Shown in pieces: positions 21,235 to 33,252 of a stretch of 64,000 bases of DNA (position 1 is its first letter; each line of letters begins with the position of its first letter). The translations under genes were made by a program, and so were the position numbers. The notes beneath the pieces are model-generated. The model was not told the DNA's origin. It ran no database searches and was given only the letters and a program-made list of their open reading frames with translations. This DNA is from Saprolegnia diclina VS20. Taxonomy: Eukaryota > Oomycota > Saprolegniomycetes > Saprolegniales > Saprolegniaceae. The stretch spans positions 456,859 to 520,858 of the forward strand of contig NW_008246068.1 in the NCBI RefSeq assembly GCF_000281045.1. Direction: 5' to 3'.

Positions 21235-22444
21235 TTACAGCTCGCCTGTCAGCACATACTGAATGTTGAGCATCGTTGTGAACGCGAGGAGGAGCGAGAT
21301 GCTTGTCGCTAGCTTCGACTCGGTGTCTTCGAGCGATTCGGGCAAGAGCTCGCAGATCGCAACAAACGCCATTGCACCGCCGGCGAACCCGAGACCTGCG
21401 GGTAAAATCGGAAGAAACGTCTCGACAAAGAGGAACGACGGCACGGCAAAGAGCGGCTGCGGCATGCTTGAGAGGATGCACCACACGGTCGCCGGCAGCA
21501 GCTTGAGCCCGCGCGGGATGAGCACCAAGCAAATCTGCACGGTAGCATAAGCCATCATGAGCACATTGGACGAGAGAACGCACCGCGAGGCCTTCGGGGA
21601 TGTTGTGGATTGCCAGCGTCAGCGACACGAGGAGGCCGCGACGGTCCCCACCTTCGCCGCCAAACGAGACACCGACACCAATCTAACGCGTATCATGAAC
21701 GGAGCGTCATCAAGCTACTGGACGTACGCCTTCCGAGATCGAGTGCAGCGTCATGACGGCCATGATCAGCAGCGCCTTTTGCGCGTCGAGCCCTATTTGC
21801 CAAGTTCGAACGAGGCGAATAGTGACGGGAAGGCATACCATCCAGGCCACACACTTTGACGTCTTCGTGCTCGTCCAAAATGATCTTGGTCGTCTTGATG
21901 AACGCAATGCCAAAGAGGACACCGAGGAGGAGCCGCACATTGACCGAGAGCACATCGTCGTCTTTGGACTGGACATTGAACGCTTCGTAAAAGAGGCAGC
22001 TCGTCGCTGCCAGCATCATGCCAGCTGCCAGTGCTACAGTGCGAGAGGATGATGACCACGCTTTTTGGGATCGAAGGACCTACCATTGCAGACGCCGAGC
22101 CAAAACTTTTCAATGTCCTTGACCCAGAGAAATGGCACAGCGCCAAAACCCGTCGAGACCGCCGTGAGCCAGCCGCACCACCAGACGTAATGCCAACTGC
22201 GGATGCCACCCGTGTACGGGTAGCTTATCAGCGTCACAGCGATCAAGACCATGGTCACAAGCGCTTCCGGGCGCAGCCATGCCGACGTCGCTGGCTTGAC
22301 GACCTCGGCCTTCTTGAGCGCATCGGCGTCGAGGGCGTCGGCGCCGTCTTCATTGACCTTGAGCGGCTGGACTTCCATGTCGAGGCTTCCCGCCGCCTTG
22401 CGCTCGGTGCACGCAGGGGCGCTTGGCGATTCGGTCTGCGCCAT
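21235..22444 (-). CDS. ZIP-family divalent metal transporter
   Basis: Five exons: 22444-22084, 22033-21839, 21792-21728, 21682-21584, 21534-21235; introns 50, 46, 45 and 49 nt; 339 residues. ZIP proteins (SLC39) move zinc, iron or manganese into the cytosol from outside or from organelles. Diagnostic sequences are HSISEG at about residues 202-207 and IHNIPEGLA at about 231-239, whose histidines and glutamates form the metal site in helices 4 and 5; then FAGGAMAFVAICELLPES in helix 7. At least seven hydrophobic segments are visible. The N-terminal 55 residues are hydrophilic. The His-rich cytoplasmic loop typical of many ZIPs is absent; the loop after helix 3 is short and acidic (DEHEDVKV). 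Metal specificity and membrane location cannot be told from sequence alone. Confidence 0.85.
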
Positions 22445-23500
22445 GCCAAGCAGGAATGAGGTCCGGTATTGCTGTCCTCAGTTAATAATTGCGCGTCATA
22501 AAATACATTTCGCTACGCGTTCGCACGTTCTCTCTGAAAAAACGTATAGTGCGGGGTTTGTTGCCATAAAAATATAGCGGGTCAGAGAAAAGCGCCAGGA
22601 TAAATCCGAATTCTATGTCGGGTGACAGGACAAGGCTAATAACACCACTCTTTGCCACCACCGTCCCTCTCCTTGGGCGAGCGTGACGTGGCACGACGGT
22701 GGCGAGGCGGCATTCACGCGTGCGTGCTCCATTATCTTGTTGAAGGAGGATGCTCTGCGAAGCACCACTGTAAAGAGGGCAAGGGCAGAGAACGTTGATG
22801 GCAATTATGGCCTTGTTTTGCTTTTGGGAGAGACAGCGGCTCGTCTCTGCTTGAAAGTTGCGTGCACTCAGCCAGAAATTTCAACAGGGCAGAATCCTAA
22901 ACGTAGGACAACCCACAGTGTGTTACATACGTGGCGGGCCGGATTCGAAGCGGTCCACGTGCTCATGCTGGGTGCGGCACGCGCTCGATGTCCGAATCTC
23001 TACGCCGAGCCATCCCACGCTGCATCGTCGGTCGCGGATGGTACTCATGCAGCCTGCTTTTCGGATTCAACAAGCAGCAACTTTAGCTGCGCTTGCATCT
23101 GACGGCCGCGCCATGTGCCACCGTCGTCGTAGCATTATGGGTGCATGGCCCATGCAGGCAACGGCGTCCTATCTGCTTCGAACTTCAGAAGCGCCATAGA
23201 AACTTGAGAAAGCTTGGCTGCATGGCCGAGCGACGTTCCGACGTCCTGCGACTTGGCTGTGCGGCACTGCACTCGGCTCGCAGCATCGCGACACTTGATA
23301 TCTTGCAAGTGTCGTCACGAGGCCAAGGGCGTCGGCGGCCGTTGCGAGATCCAGTGGCGGTATGCGAGCACACGTCGGGTTCAGTCCATACCGGGCTAAA
23401 ACGCACGTTTTATTCGTGTTTAAACGCTTATGTCGCGGGTTTTACCTTGGTTTTATTCGAAACGCGTTTTTCTCGCAATTCGATTTTCCGGGCGGCGAGG
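22445..23500. other. Divergent intergenic region, no gene seen
   Basis: About 1.06 kb between the divergent starts of the ZIP transporter and the kinase-like gene. The two ends are AT-rich and contain repeated AAAACGC/GCGTTTT-like words (23395-23470) just upstream of the kinase ATG, possibly core promoter elements. The centre has no supported gene. Confidence 0.4.
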
Positions 23501-24992
23501 ATGGCCGACGATCGGAAGGCGTGGAGTGCGTCCATGCTCACCTTTCGCGGGTACACGAGGCTCATGAAAATGCTCGGAGACGACGAGCACAAGCATCTTG
23601 ACAACGAGAGACTCGCGAAGCTCGAGTACGTGAGCGTGCGCCACTCGGGCCTCAACTGCGCCAACCCGACCGTGATCGCCATGCCCGCGATCTGCTTGCC
23701 GTTCGACAGGCTTGGCGGCGCCATCGCGCTCCGCGACTACAACGACGTGCAGGCCATCATCGGGCGATGTCGTTGCGGCTACGTGTGCCAGGCCTACTAC
23801 TTTCCGCGCGACAGTACGTCCTATCTTGCGCAAGTTGGCTGGTCGACTCATATCATGGTAGAGTACGGCAATAGCAGGACGGCCATTGCGCTCAAGGTCA
23901 TGGACAAGGATCTCATCGCGATCGAGCGCGACGACACGGACAATGAAGTCCGCATCATGGCCCAGCTGCAACCCCATGGGATGCAAACGCCACTCGCGAG
24001 CAAGCACGTCCTTCGCTGGGACCGCGCCAGGTGCGAGAAGAACGATTACATTGCGACCGAGTACGTCGCGAACGGGTCGCTCTCGTCTTTTATGCGCCGC
24101 GCGTACGAATCGCTGCTCAAGAAGTACGCGCAGAGTACGCTGTTGCCACTCGACGTGCGCCGCAGCGTCGCCCACGAGTTCTTAGCGACCGTCGCGCTCC
24201 CGCTCTATGGCAGCATCCTCCAAGGGCTCGTGTACTTGCACACGCAAGGCGTCTGCCACCTCGACATTGATCCGTACAACATTGCGGTCGGGCGCGAGCA
24301 TGGACCCGAGCCGGCGTCGCCGTACCGGTACTTTGCCACGTACATTGACTTTGGCTCGAGCCAAATCCTCGACGGGCGACTGCTCGTCGGCGCAGGTCGC
24401 GAGAACCCAGCGATCAAGGCCAAGATCACGTACCGGTCGCCCGAGCTCAAAACGAACGCACAAGAACGGACGAGCTACATCAACTTTGTCAAGAAGAACC
24501 GCGGCGCCATGAGCCTCCAGGCGGAGCGCGAGAAGATGCCGAAAGGCTTTGACGGCCGTGCGTCCGACCTCTACTCGGTCGGCGTCGTCGTACGTTCACC
24601 TCTCACGCATTCGCTTCAACGAAAATGATGTCTAGGGCATTGAGCTCCTCTTGTACGGCTACCAGCTGCCGGGCTTTCTCGGGTCCGCCTTTGTCTCGAC
24701 GAGCAGCAACCCCAAGTGGCGTGACTTCTTCATCGATCACTTTGACAAGAGCGTGGTGTGTCCGACCCCGTGTCTCTTTTGCGACCACCACATTACACTG
24801 CCCGAGTCAGCGGTGCAGATCCTTCTGCGCCTCGTCGGCACCGACGTCAAGGCGCGCGGCTTCGCCGACCAAATCGCACTGGCATGGCTGGCCGCGCACG
24901 GCGACAAGACCGACACGACAGCGCCGTACTACGGCGTGGCCACGGCCATGGACGACGTCGATATGGCATCGCATTCGGCGTCGTCGGCCTAA
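23501..24992 (+). CDS. Divergent protein kinase-like protein
   Basis: Two exons (23501-24589, 24636-24992; 46-nt intron), 481 residues. The kinase-like core begins at about residue 120. It has an ALKVMDKD lysine motif, a catalytic-loop equivalent CHLDIDPYNIAV (HLD in place of HRD, with the loop asparagine retained), YIDFGSS as the DFG motif and YRSPEL in the APE position. Catalytic lysine, loop aspartate, asparagine and DFG aspartate are all present, so activity is possible. A clear glycine-rich loop is not evident, and the first 120 residues match nothing I know. Part of exon 2 between about 24751 and 24822 reads oddly and might hide a further small intron. Substrate and family unknown. It is convergent with the coiled-coil gene, 102 bases from its stop. 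Confidence 0.7.
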
Positions 24993-25094
24993 GCTTATAT
25001 ATACTCTAGACTTGTCCAAGTCCGACAGATGATTTGCATGGACGAGCTACTCGCGCAACGCAAAGCTGGAGCGACGTCCGAGGAACCGCGTTTT

Positions 25095-25986
25095 CTACGC
25101 CTTTGACTGTGAGCTCTTGCGAGTCGAGAGCAAACGTACGGGACCGTCGGTGGGTGGCGACGGCTGCATGCTACTACTCGACGCTGCGTCCGTGGCCGGG
25201 TCCAAGTCCAGTGGCTCCATGAGCTCGTCCTAAGCACGAGACGCGGCATGAGTTGCATGCCCTTGTACACTGCGCACACCAAACGATCGTGGAGCTCTTG
25301 GTTGCTGAACTTGGGGCGAGTGGTCTTGAGAATCTGCTGCGCGGCAGTGCTCAAGGGCGGCACAGTTGGCGGGTCCCGTCGTACGGGTCGACGGAGGCTT
25401 TGGACTTCCTTGATGAGCCGCGACATTTGGCGCTGTAGCGTTGCTTGCGACGCTTCCAGGGACGCAATCGCTGCCGTCTGCGCGGTCGCGTCGGCTTCGA
25501 GGCGCGCCTTTTGCCGACTGAGCGCCGTCACGAGCACGCGCTGCGTGTCGAGTTGCTTCGAGAGCGTGTACACGAGCTCCTTGGGCGTCTTCTCTATGTG
25601 GCTAGCAGCAGTCGGCGGCAGCGCAGTCGGCTGCGGTGCTGTCTTGCGTCGTCCGCCGAGGGGAACGGGAATCTTGGACACGGGTCGGCTCGCCTGTACG
25701 TACAACTGCTGAGGAGAGAAGACTGTGGTTCATGTACACTGCGTGCGCGCCAGAGACCAAAGGCCATTGCAACGCGAAGAAGGCGCCGACGCACGGCCTT
25801 GACAAGCACGCGTCGCAGGGCTTTCTTGGCCTTCTCGGCCGCGCTCAGCCGCGCTTTGACCGGGTGCAGCCACGCAAAGGCGGGTCCAAGCAGAGCGGGC
25901 TCGGGCTCGGAGGGCGACGACGTTTTGGCGAGCGCCAGCTGCAGCGCAATGTTCTGCTTTGTGAGCTCTCGCACCAGGTCCTCCAT
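25095..25986 (-). CDS. Coiled-coil protein of unknown function
   Basis: Three exons: 25986-25738, 25693-25280, 25229-25095; introns 44 and 50 nt; 265 residues. The N-terminal 85 residues are helical and basic (KAKKALRRVLVKAVRRRLLRV). A Pro-rich linker (KIPVPLGGRRKTAPQP) is followed by a strong heptad pattern at about residues 118-190 (LSKQLDTQRVLVTALSRQKAR...LEASQATLQRQMSRLIKEV). The end is acidic and Ser-rich. A further in-frame GT-AG pair near the 3' end (33 nt) might be a tiny intron; it does not change the stop. It lies 85 bases downstream of the vezatin-like gene on the same strand. No function can be assigned. Confidence 0.65.
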
Positions 25987-26071
25987 GGCAACACAGCAAC
26001 CGCTAAGAACCCAGTGGAAACGGGCGACAAGCGTTTTCCCTGTCGAGGGTGAGAGGAATATTAGAAAGTGG

Positions 26072-27921
26072 TTACTCGCTGTCGCTCTCGCCCAGTACGT
26101 AGTCGTTGGCAAAGGCCGCTGCCATGAACGCCTTCTGGAGCTCCAGCTGCAGCGCCGGACGCGCCAAGCTCGACGTCGTCGCAGGTGGCAGTGGAACGTC
26201 GCTTTTTGCAACAACGACCGGCGCTTCGACCTCGACGCCGTTCACACGCTCGGGCGGCAAGACCCGCTGGTCGAGGACATCCTAGCAAAGTCTGCTGTGA
26301 GCCATCTCTACTATTCCACTGCCAACGACAACGCACGTGGAGTTCGTCAACGACTGAATGGAACGAGGTCAACAGGGCAGTATCGGGCGCAACTGTCGGC
26401 GCTTCGTCAGCCTCAAGGCGCCCGGTGCTGAGCGCCGTGAACACCTCTGTCACGGTCGGATCGACGGGCGCTGGTAGCTCGACGGCTGGTCCGATCAGAA
26501 CCACGCTGTCATGACCGAGAGGCGGTAGCGCGGGCGCCTCGGGTGTGGCTCCATCGACCTAAGGACACGACTTAGCGCTGCCTCTAGAGTGCGTACTAGT
26601 ACGTGTGGGACGGTTGCTTCTTCCCACGTGCGGATGGCGGTGACGGCGTCGTCGACAAACTTGGCCACGCGCGCACGTGTCGCTCCGTCGTCGCTGCGGC
26701 CATGGACAAGGTCCTGCTTGTACGCGTAGAGAAGGGCATTGGCCGAGTCGAGGGCGACTTGGATCCGGTGGGCGTGGTGCCAGCTGGGCAACGAGCGACG
26801 CCTTGCTGTGTCGGCGGTCGCACTTGGTAGCGTCGGCTCCACCAAAGCCGAATCAACGTCTACGGCGGCACGAACGCGAGATTGCAAGGTGGTGACGGTC
26901 GTGATGAGTCTCTGGAGGCGCGTCACGGCGTCGCCGAGTGCCGACACGGACGACGCGACCTCGGAACGAAGCGCGTCGAGCTGCTTTTGCAGTGCTGCGC
27001 GCGCAGCCTTTTGCTGGTTGCTTAACGCGAGCAAAAGCAATGACGGCGCCGCGTCATTGGTCACACGGACGTTCATGACGTACGTTGGCTCCTGCAGCTG
27101 CGCAAAGACCTCACGCAGCAAGACACGCAGGTGCACGCAGCGTAGGTCATCGACTGAGCTCGCGCGGTTGGCCTCGAGCCGCGCAATCGGCGGGAGGAGC
27201 GTATCGAGGTGGTACCCTCGGTGGACGACCTCGGCCGCCTTGATCCGCCGCAACGAAAGTGTCACCACGTCCTACGAGGTGCTGCAGCCACGTACTGTTA
27301 CAACAAGGTATACCTCGAACGCTTCAAGGGTCGAATCAAACGAAGCAAGATGATTCTGCCACGTGCGTAGCAGCACATGTGCACGGCGCTGTGATGCGTG
27401 GCGAACCTACACCATTGCGTCGTCAGATACCAGTCGAGATCGCGAGTACGTACGTAGAAGCACCACGCGGCGATGCCAAGTCGGACCAAGAGCACGCTCA
27501 GGAGAATCGTAGCAAGTGCGACGCGGAGCCATCGGAGCGAGCCCGCGATCGCGACGCCGTAGAGGACCGCGACGGCAGCGACGATGGACGGCGGCGGCAG
27601 ATCCGCGTTTTGCCACGCACATTGCATCGAACCAAGCAGCGACGGCTGCATGCCACTGCGTAGACCATCGCGGGCATCCTGGAGGCCTTGCTGTTGCAGC
27701 ACCACCGTCGATGGCCAGCCCGGCAACACACCAGCGTGAAGCGAGTGCCACGACATTGCCGCCCATCGGCTTTGCGCTTGAGCCACTTGCTGCGCCCACT
27801 TGGATACATTGGCGACATGGAGAGAGGACGCTTGCAACTCGTCGTCGAGCGGGCGGGCGTCGGCGGCGCCGACGGACGCCAGGTACGCGTCGAGTGCTTT
27901 CGAGTGCTCGGTGACATACAT
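26072..27921 (-). CDS. Vezatin-like membrane protein (myosin-binding-type domain)
   Basis: Five exons: 27921-27454, 27406-27314, 27271-26603, 26558-26337, 26281-26072; introns 47, 42, 44 and 55 nt; each exon is a whole number of codons; 553 residues. A hydrophobic hairpin at about residues 110-150 (VAAVAVLYGVAIAG...LATILLSVLLVRLGIAAW) is followed by SLRRIKAAEVVHRGYHL and a segment ending LRCVHLRVLLREVF. That layout, hairpin then R-x-I-x-x-A-E-V-x-x-R-G, resembles vezatin and the peroxisomal myosin receptor Inp2. A coiled coil (QQKAARAALQKQLDALRSEV) and an acidic tail follow. An upstream open stretch (about 27974-28160) can be spliced in frame through a 44-nt intron (27930-27973), so the protein may be longer at the N-terminus. 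Family assignment is tentative. Confidence 0.6.
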
Positions 27922-28286
27922 TCTTACAACTAAATGCACGCAACGTTTGGACGCCGAGTGATGGTGCTTTTACGTATGCGAAAGAACAAGCGCCGGTACA
28001 GCTTGGCTCGACGGCGCGCCAGCGCTGAGAAGGGCGCCTTCAACTTGTATAATGGTTTGTCGGTGTCATCGTGTTGGCTGTCGACTGGTGTGGCAGGCGC
28101 AACGCCACCCTTTTGTGCCAAGTGGCGTGCGAATAGCCGCAAAGCGTGTTCCAAATTCGGAAATTGCGAAATCGTTTTTCGTTTCGCATAAAATGAACTC
28201 GACGTTTGTATGGAAACCGGGGTTTTACGCGGAACCAGTTATTAAATTCCCGTGTTTGATTGGTGAGACCGAGATCCCCAGAAGCA
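27922..28286. promoter_or_regulatory. Divergent intergenic region, vezatin-like / AAA ATPase
   Basis: 365 bases between divergent start codons. The half nearest the AAA gene is T-rich and includes GTTTTACGCGG and an ATTGG (28259-28263). The other half (27974-28160) is open in one minus-strand frame and may be an additional 5' exon of the vezatin-like gene, although that frame contains no ATG. Confidence 0.4.
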
Positions 28287-31200
28287 ATGGTGAAGCAAGC
28301 GGCGAAGCGGCGACGTACCGAGACCGACGCGGAGGCCGACGCGCCGGTGCAGCATGCGTCGACGACGATGGAAGAGAAGGGCAAGCTCCTCATTGAGGAG
28401 CTCTTCACCAAGTACGATTACCTTGGGTCGCTCTTGAAGGAGTTCCAGGCCGAGCTCCAGGTGCCCCACACGACGCCGATCGCGTCCGACCAAGCATGGT
28501 TCTGGTTCCTCGAGATGAAGTTCCTCATCACGTTCCTCCATCAAATGTCCTACATGGAGCTCGCGCTCTCGGCCACCAAGCCCGACACGATGACCACCTT
28601 CCAGTCGAACGCGGCGACGAAGGACCGCGCGCACTTGACCGACCGCGCCGAGATGTCGGCGCGCCTCATCTTCTTGGAGCGGCTCATGGAGTACGTGGCA
28701 TGGCTCGGCGACCAGCGTCTCGCGCTCACGCAGCCGGCGCCGCGTGTGCACCGCCTCGCCAAGCGCTACGGCATGAACGCCAAGGAAACCGAGCTCTTCC
28801 AGCTCATGGTCATCTTCCAAGGCTGCCAGTCGACCACAGTCCGGTCGCAAATGGTCGAGGAAGACGTGAACCGCAAGATGATGAGCTTCCAGCGCCTCGC
28901 CGGCATCTCGGAGATTGACATTGAAGAGTTCCACGACGACAGCCGCGAGCACGTCAAGGAAGGCACGCTCCTCGCCGACTGTGACAACTACATTACGATC
29001 TTGACGCTGTCGTCGATCTCGGTGCGCGTCATGCTTGGCCGGACACTGTCGCCGTCCCAGATCCTCAAGCTCAGCCAGACGTCGCTCGAGGCCATCTTGC
29101 GCGAAGAAGGTATCGTGTACGAGCACGTGCTCGAGCTGCAGGACGACGCGATGGCTGGCAGCGACAACGAGCACGACGACGACGACGTGGTCGACGAGAC
29201 CGAAGAAGCAGCGACCGAAGACGAGACGCCGCCCGACGACAGCATCGTTGCCATCGAAGAAGACGACGACGAAGAAGTTGTCGACGATGACGACGATGAC
29301 ATTACATCGGCGTACTCGTTCATTGGCAAGTACAAGCCGACCAAGAGCGCGAACGGTAGCACCGGTCCGTCGCCCGACGTGCCGTTGCTGCACCACCTGA
29401 CGGACAAGAATGCGCTTTTGCCGTACAGTCCCGAGAACCAACTCGAGTACCTCGAAGACCGGTTCCAGGTCGTGGCGTTTGCGATTCGCGCGTCAGGAGC
29501 GCGCGTGAAGGACCAGATGAAGGAGGCCGGCACCAAGCAGCCGTGGAACGACAATTATGGCACGACCATGTCGGCCGGGAAGCGCGAGCTCAAGGCCAAG
29601 CAGCGCGTCCAGGACCGTCGCGTCGCGCACCGCCTCCAGCTCACACGGTATGTGTTTCATGTGTTGCGATTTTCAGATACTGCGCATTTTGAGAATGGAA
29701 ATCTCAAAGGCATGCGTAGGACCGCCAACCTCGCGCTGCCGCGCCTCGAAGAGATGGCGACCAAGTTCAAACTCAACGCGTTTGAGCAAAACGTGATTGT
29801 GATGCTGATCGGCAAGACGATCTCGCCCGTCCTCAAGAACCTCCTCGAAGGCGTCGACACGTCGGTCGTCCAGCGAATGGACGAAAGCATCACTGTGAAC
29901 CAGATTCTGAGCGTCTTTTGTGACACGTTCCAGGAGCAAGTCGCGCACCGCGTGTACTTCTACAAGTCGGCGCGGCTCCTCCAGCGCGGGCTCATCAAGC
30001 TCAACCGCGGGTCCGACTGCGTCGTATTCCACATGCAATCGTCTCACATCAACACGATCGTAGGCGATGGCACTCGAGCGGCGGCGACCTTGTGGACCAG
30101 CGCGTCGACTTGGATCGGCGCGTGCTCGACTGGGTTGTGGGCCTCGATACCGAGATCAACGAGCTCGTCGAAGGCTCCGACCTATACAACCCCAAGGTGC
30201 AGCTGTCCCAAGTGGTCCTGCCGGACGAGTACAAGCACACGATTCTGAGCACGGTCACCAGCTACGAGCACTTTCGTGTCTACCGCAAGACAAGCGGTCT
30301 CGACCAGACGCTGACGTATGGCACGGGTCTCGTGCTGCTGCTCTGCGGCGCCTCGGGCACGGGCAAGACGATGACGGTCAACGCGGTTGCGCACCACCTC
30401 AAGAAGCGCGTGCTGCTCGTCGACTTTCCGTCGCTGCAGGGCAAGGCCAGCCAGGACCGCGGGTACATCCGCCTCGGATACGTCGATATATTGATAGATT
30501 GATCTTGGATAGCGAGTGCGACGCCGACTTGCGTGGCTTGTTTCGCGAGGCCGACATGAGCAACGCGATTCTCTTCTTTGACGAGTGCGAGTCGATCTTC
30601 AAGCAGCGCGAAATGGGCGGCGACCGCCTTCTGAACGCGCTCTTGACGGAAATGGAGCGCTACGAAGGTACACTTTGACGCAATGTCGCGGAATGGTCGC
30701 GGAATGTTCGACGTAGGCATTGTGTTTTTGGCGACGAACCGGCCGTTTGATTTGGACGAAGCCATGCACCGCCGGATCACCGCCGTCTTTGAGTACAAGG
30801 CGCCGGACCACATTCAGCGCCGCGAGATCTGGCGCGTGCTCGTCTCGGACAAGCTGCAGACGTCGCCTGACATCGACTGGGACGCGATTGCGCTCAAGTA
30901 CGAGCTCTCGGGTGGCTTCATCAAGGTAGATACAACGCCCATCTTACAACCGCAAACACACTCAACACTCGATAGAACGCGATTCTCTCGGCGCTGCTCA
31001 AGGCTATTGAGCGCAGTCCGACGTCGCCCGTGATTTCGCACGACGATATTGTGGCCGGGTGCGCGCTCCAGATGCGCGGGAGTCTGCACATGAAGACGTT
31101 TGACCACCGCGTGGTGCCGTCGACGGGCCTCGACGCGCTCATCGTCGACGAGACGACGAAAGCGACGTTGGCCGAGATTGTCCAGTTTGAAAAAGCGCGC

Positions 31201-31944
31201 AACGTGATTTACGGCCAGTGGAACTTTGATTTCGGCTTGACGACCAAGTACAACAAGAAGAACCAAAAGGGCGTCTCGGCGCTCTTCCTCGGCCCGTCCG
31301 GTGTCGGCAAGGTGAGCGCCGCCAAAGCGCTCGGGTTCGAGGTCGGCCGGCCGCTCAAGCTGCTCCACTTTTCGCAGCTGCAGTGCGACTCGGCCGCCGA
31401 GTCGCGTCGTGCGCTGCAGTCGGTGTTTGACGACGCGCGGCTCATGGACGCAGTCCTCGTCCTCGAAGGGTTCGAGATGTTTGGCATCGACATGCACGGG
31501 CAGGCCGACCCGGACTCGCCGCGCTTCAAGCTCGAGGTCCGCCGCCTCATGGACATGATGGACACGTTTCCCGGCATTTCGATTCTGATTGCCAACTCGG
31601 CGCCGGGCCAGAGCATGAACTTGGACCCCGAGTGCTCGCGCCGGCTCAAGTTTGTGGTCGAGATGAAGCCGCCCAACGCAAGTCTGCGCACGCAGCTGTG
31701 GACGTCGTTCTTCCCGCCGGCCGCGCCGCTCGCGACCGACGTGGACTTCAAGAAGCTCGGCGCGCGCTTCGACTTGTCCAACGACGCGATCTCGAACGCA
31801 GTGTTTCGCGCGGCGGCCAGCGCGGCGTTGCGCCCCGAAGCGACGCGCACCATCTCGATGGCCGACTTGATGCACGCGGCCGAGACGGAGAAGAAGAAGA
31901 GCCGCGGCAATGCGCAGGACATGCGCGACCGGCTCTTTGCCTAA
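28287..31944 (+). CDS. Tandem AAA ATPase with long helical N-terminus
   Basis: Six exons: 28287-29647, 29720-30010, 30064-30462, 30513-30667, 30717-30925, 30976-31944; introns 72, 53, 50, 49 and 50 nt; 1,127 residues. The first AAA module has Walker A GASGTGKT (about residues 646-653), Walker B ILFFDECE (about 703) and an arginine finger region in AMHRRITAVFEY. The second has GPSGVGKV (about 911; the Ser/Thr after the lysine is Val) and VLVLEG in place of Walker B, so it is probably inactive. The N-terminal 600 residues contain two similar helical segments (around ETELFQLMVIFQG and FEQNVIVMLIGKT) separated by a very acidic stretch (residues about 295-345). Start residues MVKQAAKRRR look like a nuclear localisation signal. 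Class of AAA protein and substrate unknown. Confidence 0.8.
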
Positions 31945-32177
31945 CGACTAAGTTAATTCAATAAGTCAAAGAAGACGACTACATATCACGACCAACAAGC
32001 AACTTGTCGCATCGCTCAGTGAATGGTGCAGGATCATATCGAGCCCGCAGCTTCGACCTATGCGAGGTACGCTCGTTCGGCTCTCGACTTCTGTGGCCAT
32101 GATAAGACTGCCGAGGAGGAAACGACAACGACGACTTGTGTGTGTTCTAGTGCTATGCTATACGACTACGAGACAGC

Positions 32178-32615
32178 TCACGACGGGTGCGACGCCTTGG
32201 CGTACTTGGCCCGCGGTCGCGCGTCGAGGTCGGTGGCCTCGGCGCTGCGCTTGGCCGTCGGCGGCGAAATGGTGGCGGTTGTCGCTGACTGGAAGAGCGC
32301 GCGCTTGGCCGCGAGCAGCGGCGTCGTACCGCGCGGCAAAAGCAGCGCATGGCTCTTGCTCGGCGGCGTCGTAAACTGATCGGCGTGCTCGCTGTAGCCC
32401 AACGTACTTCGGCTCGTGGCTGCCGTCGCAGTCGTACTCGTCGTCGTGGCCAGCAGCGGACACTGGCGCGGCTCGTCGATCGTGTGTTTGCCGAGGTGGC
32501 CGGGCGGCGGGAGGCTATAGCGCCACCACTCGTCGGCGGTGGCTTTCGGCGTCGGCGCCACGTCGGGCTCGTCGACGACGATGCGCAGCTGGCGCGTCTT
32601 GCGGCTTTTGGACAT
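32178..32615 (-). CDS. Small basic low-complexity protein
   Basis: Single exon, 145 residues from ATG at 32615 (MSKSRKTRQLRIVV). It is rich in Ser, Thr, Ala, Pro and Lys/Arg, with a basic C-terminal part (RPRAKYAKA) and a threonine/alanine run in the middle. No domain is recognised. GC-rich codon use and a sensible start argue for a gene, but a chance frame in GC-rich DNA cannot be excluded. It is convergent with the AAA ATPase gene, about 230 bases from its stop. Confidence 0.45.
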   Translation of the reverse strand: MSKSRKTRQLRIVVDEPDVAPTPKATADEWWRYSLPPPGHLGKHTIDEPRQCPLLATTTSTTATAATSRSTLGYSEHADQFTTPPSKSHALLLPRGTTPLLAAKRALFQSATTATISPPTAKRSAEATDLDARPRAKYAKASHPS

Positions 32616-33252
32616 TCGGCGGATCCTTTTGTGGGGACACTTGGGTATTTGTGGCGAGTTCCGCGCAGTAACTGCCACTGGAGAGGCGACGCCCTCGACG
32701 CGACAAAGTTGGTCGCCTCTTAGTACATATGACGATAGGACTTACTGGAGGAAACAGCAAAGCTTGCTATCTACGTGGGAGGGTAGAGGCGTCGGCTTGC
32801 AAGGGTGGTCGTGCGGTGGACGCGGCGGCGCGGTGGGACGACCTTTCTGCGCGCGCCGATCCGCCAAGATCGCGGCAAAGCAAATCTTATCGGCGCCCCA
32901 TCTTGGCCGTGCTATTACGCACGTTTTATACGCGGTGCCTGGAGCTTGTTGAGCAGCGCAGCGAGCAGCTCTCTCGGCTCATTCCTTGATCTCTCGTCGA
33001 AAGATCGTTGGCGCCAAATTATCACGCACTATATTCATTATAACACTATATATATGTTGGAACGTGAGTAGTGTGACACTACCGTTGAGATTCACACATA
33101 AGCGACTCTAAATACCGTAATGTGGTATCTACAAGAGACACTCTAACATCCCATACGCGGTCGTATTGAATATTGCAGAGCATTGCAGGTACCGAGGACC
33201 AGCGACCGGAAGCAACCCGTTGCCCCCGCCGACGCTTACCCCGATCGTCGTC
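32616..33252. other. Divergent intergenic region upstream of symplekin
   Basis: About 640 bases. The last 200 bases before the symplekin ATG include an AT-rich stretch (33010-33180), the likely core promoter. No gene or repeat was recognised. Confidence 0.4.

Noticed and set aside
22683-23102. A 139-codon plus-strand open frame between the ZIP transporter and the kinase-like gene.
   Set aside because: Cys/Ala/Arg-rich composition with no domain, no promoter context and no codon bias like its neighbours.
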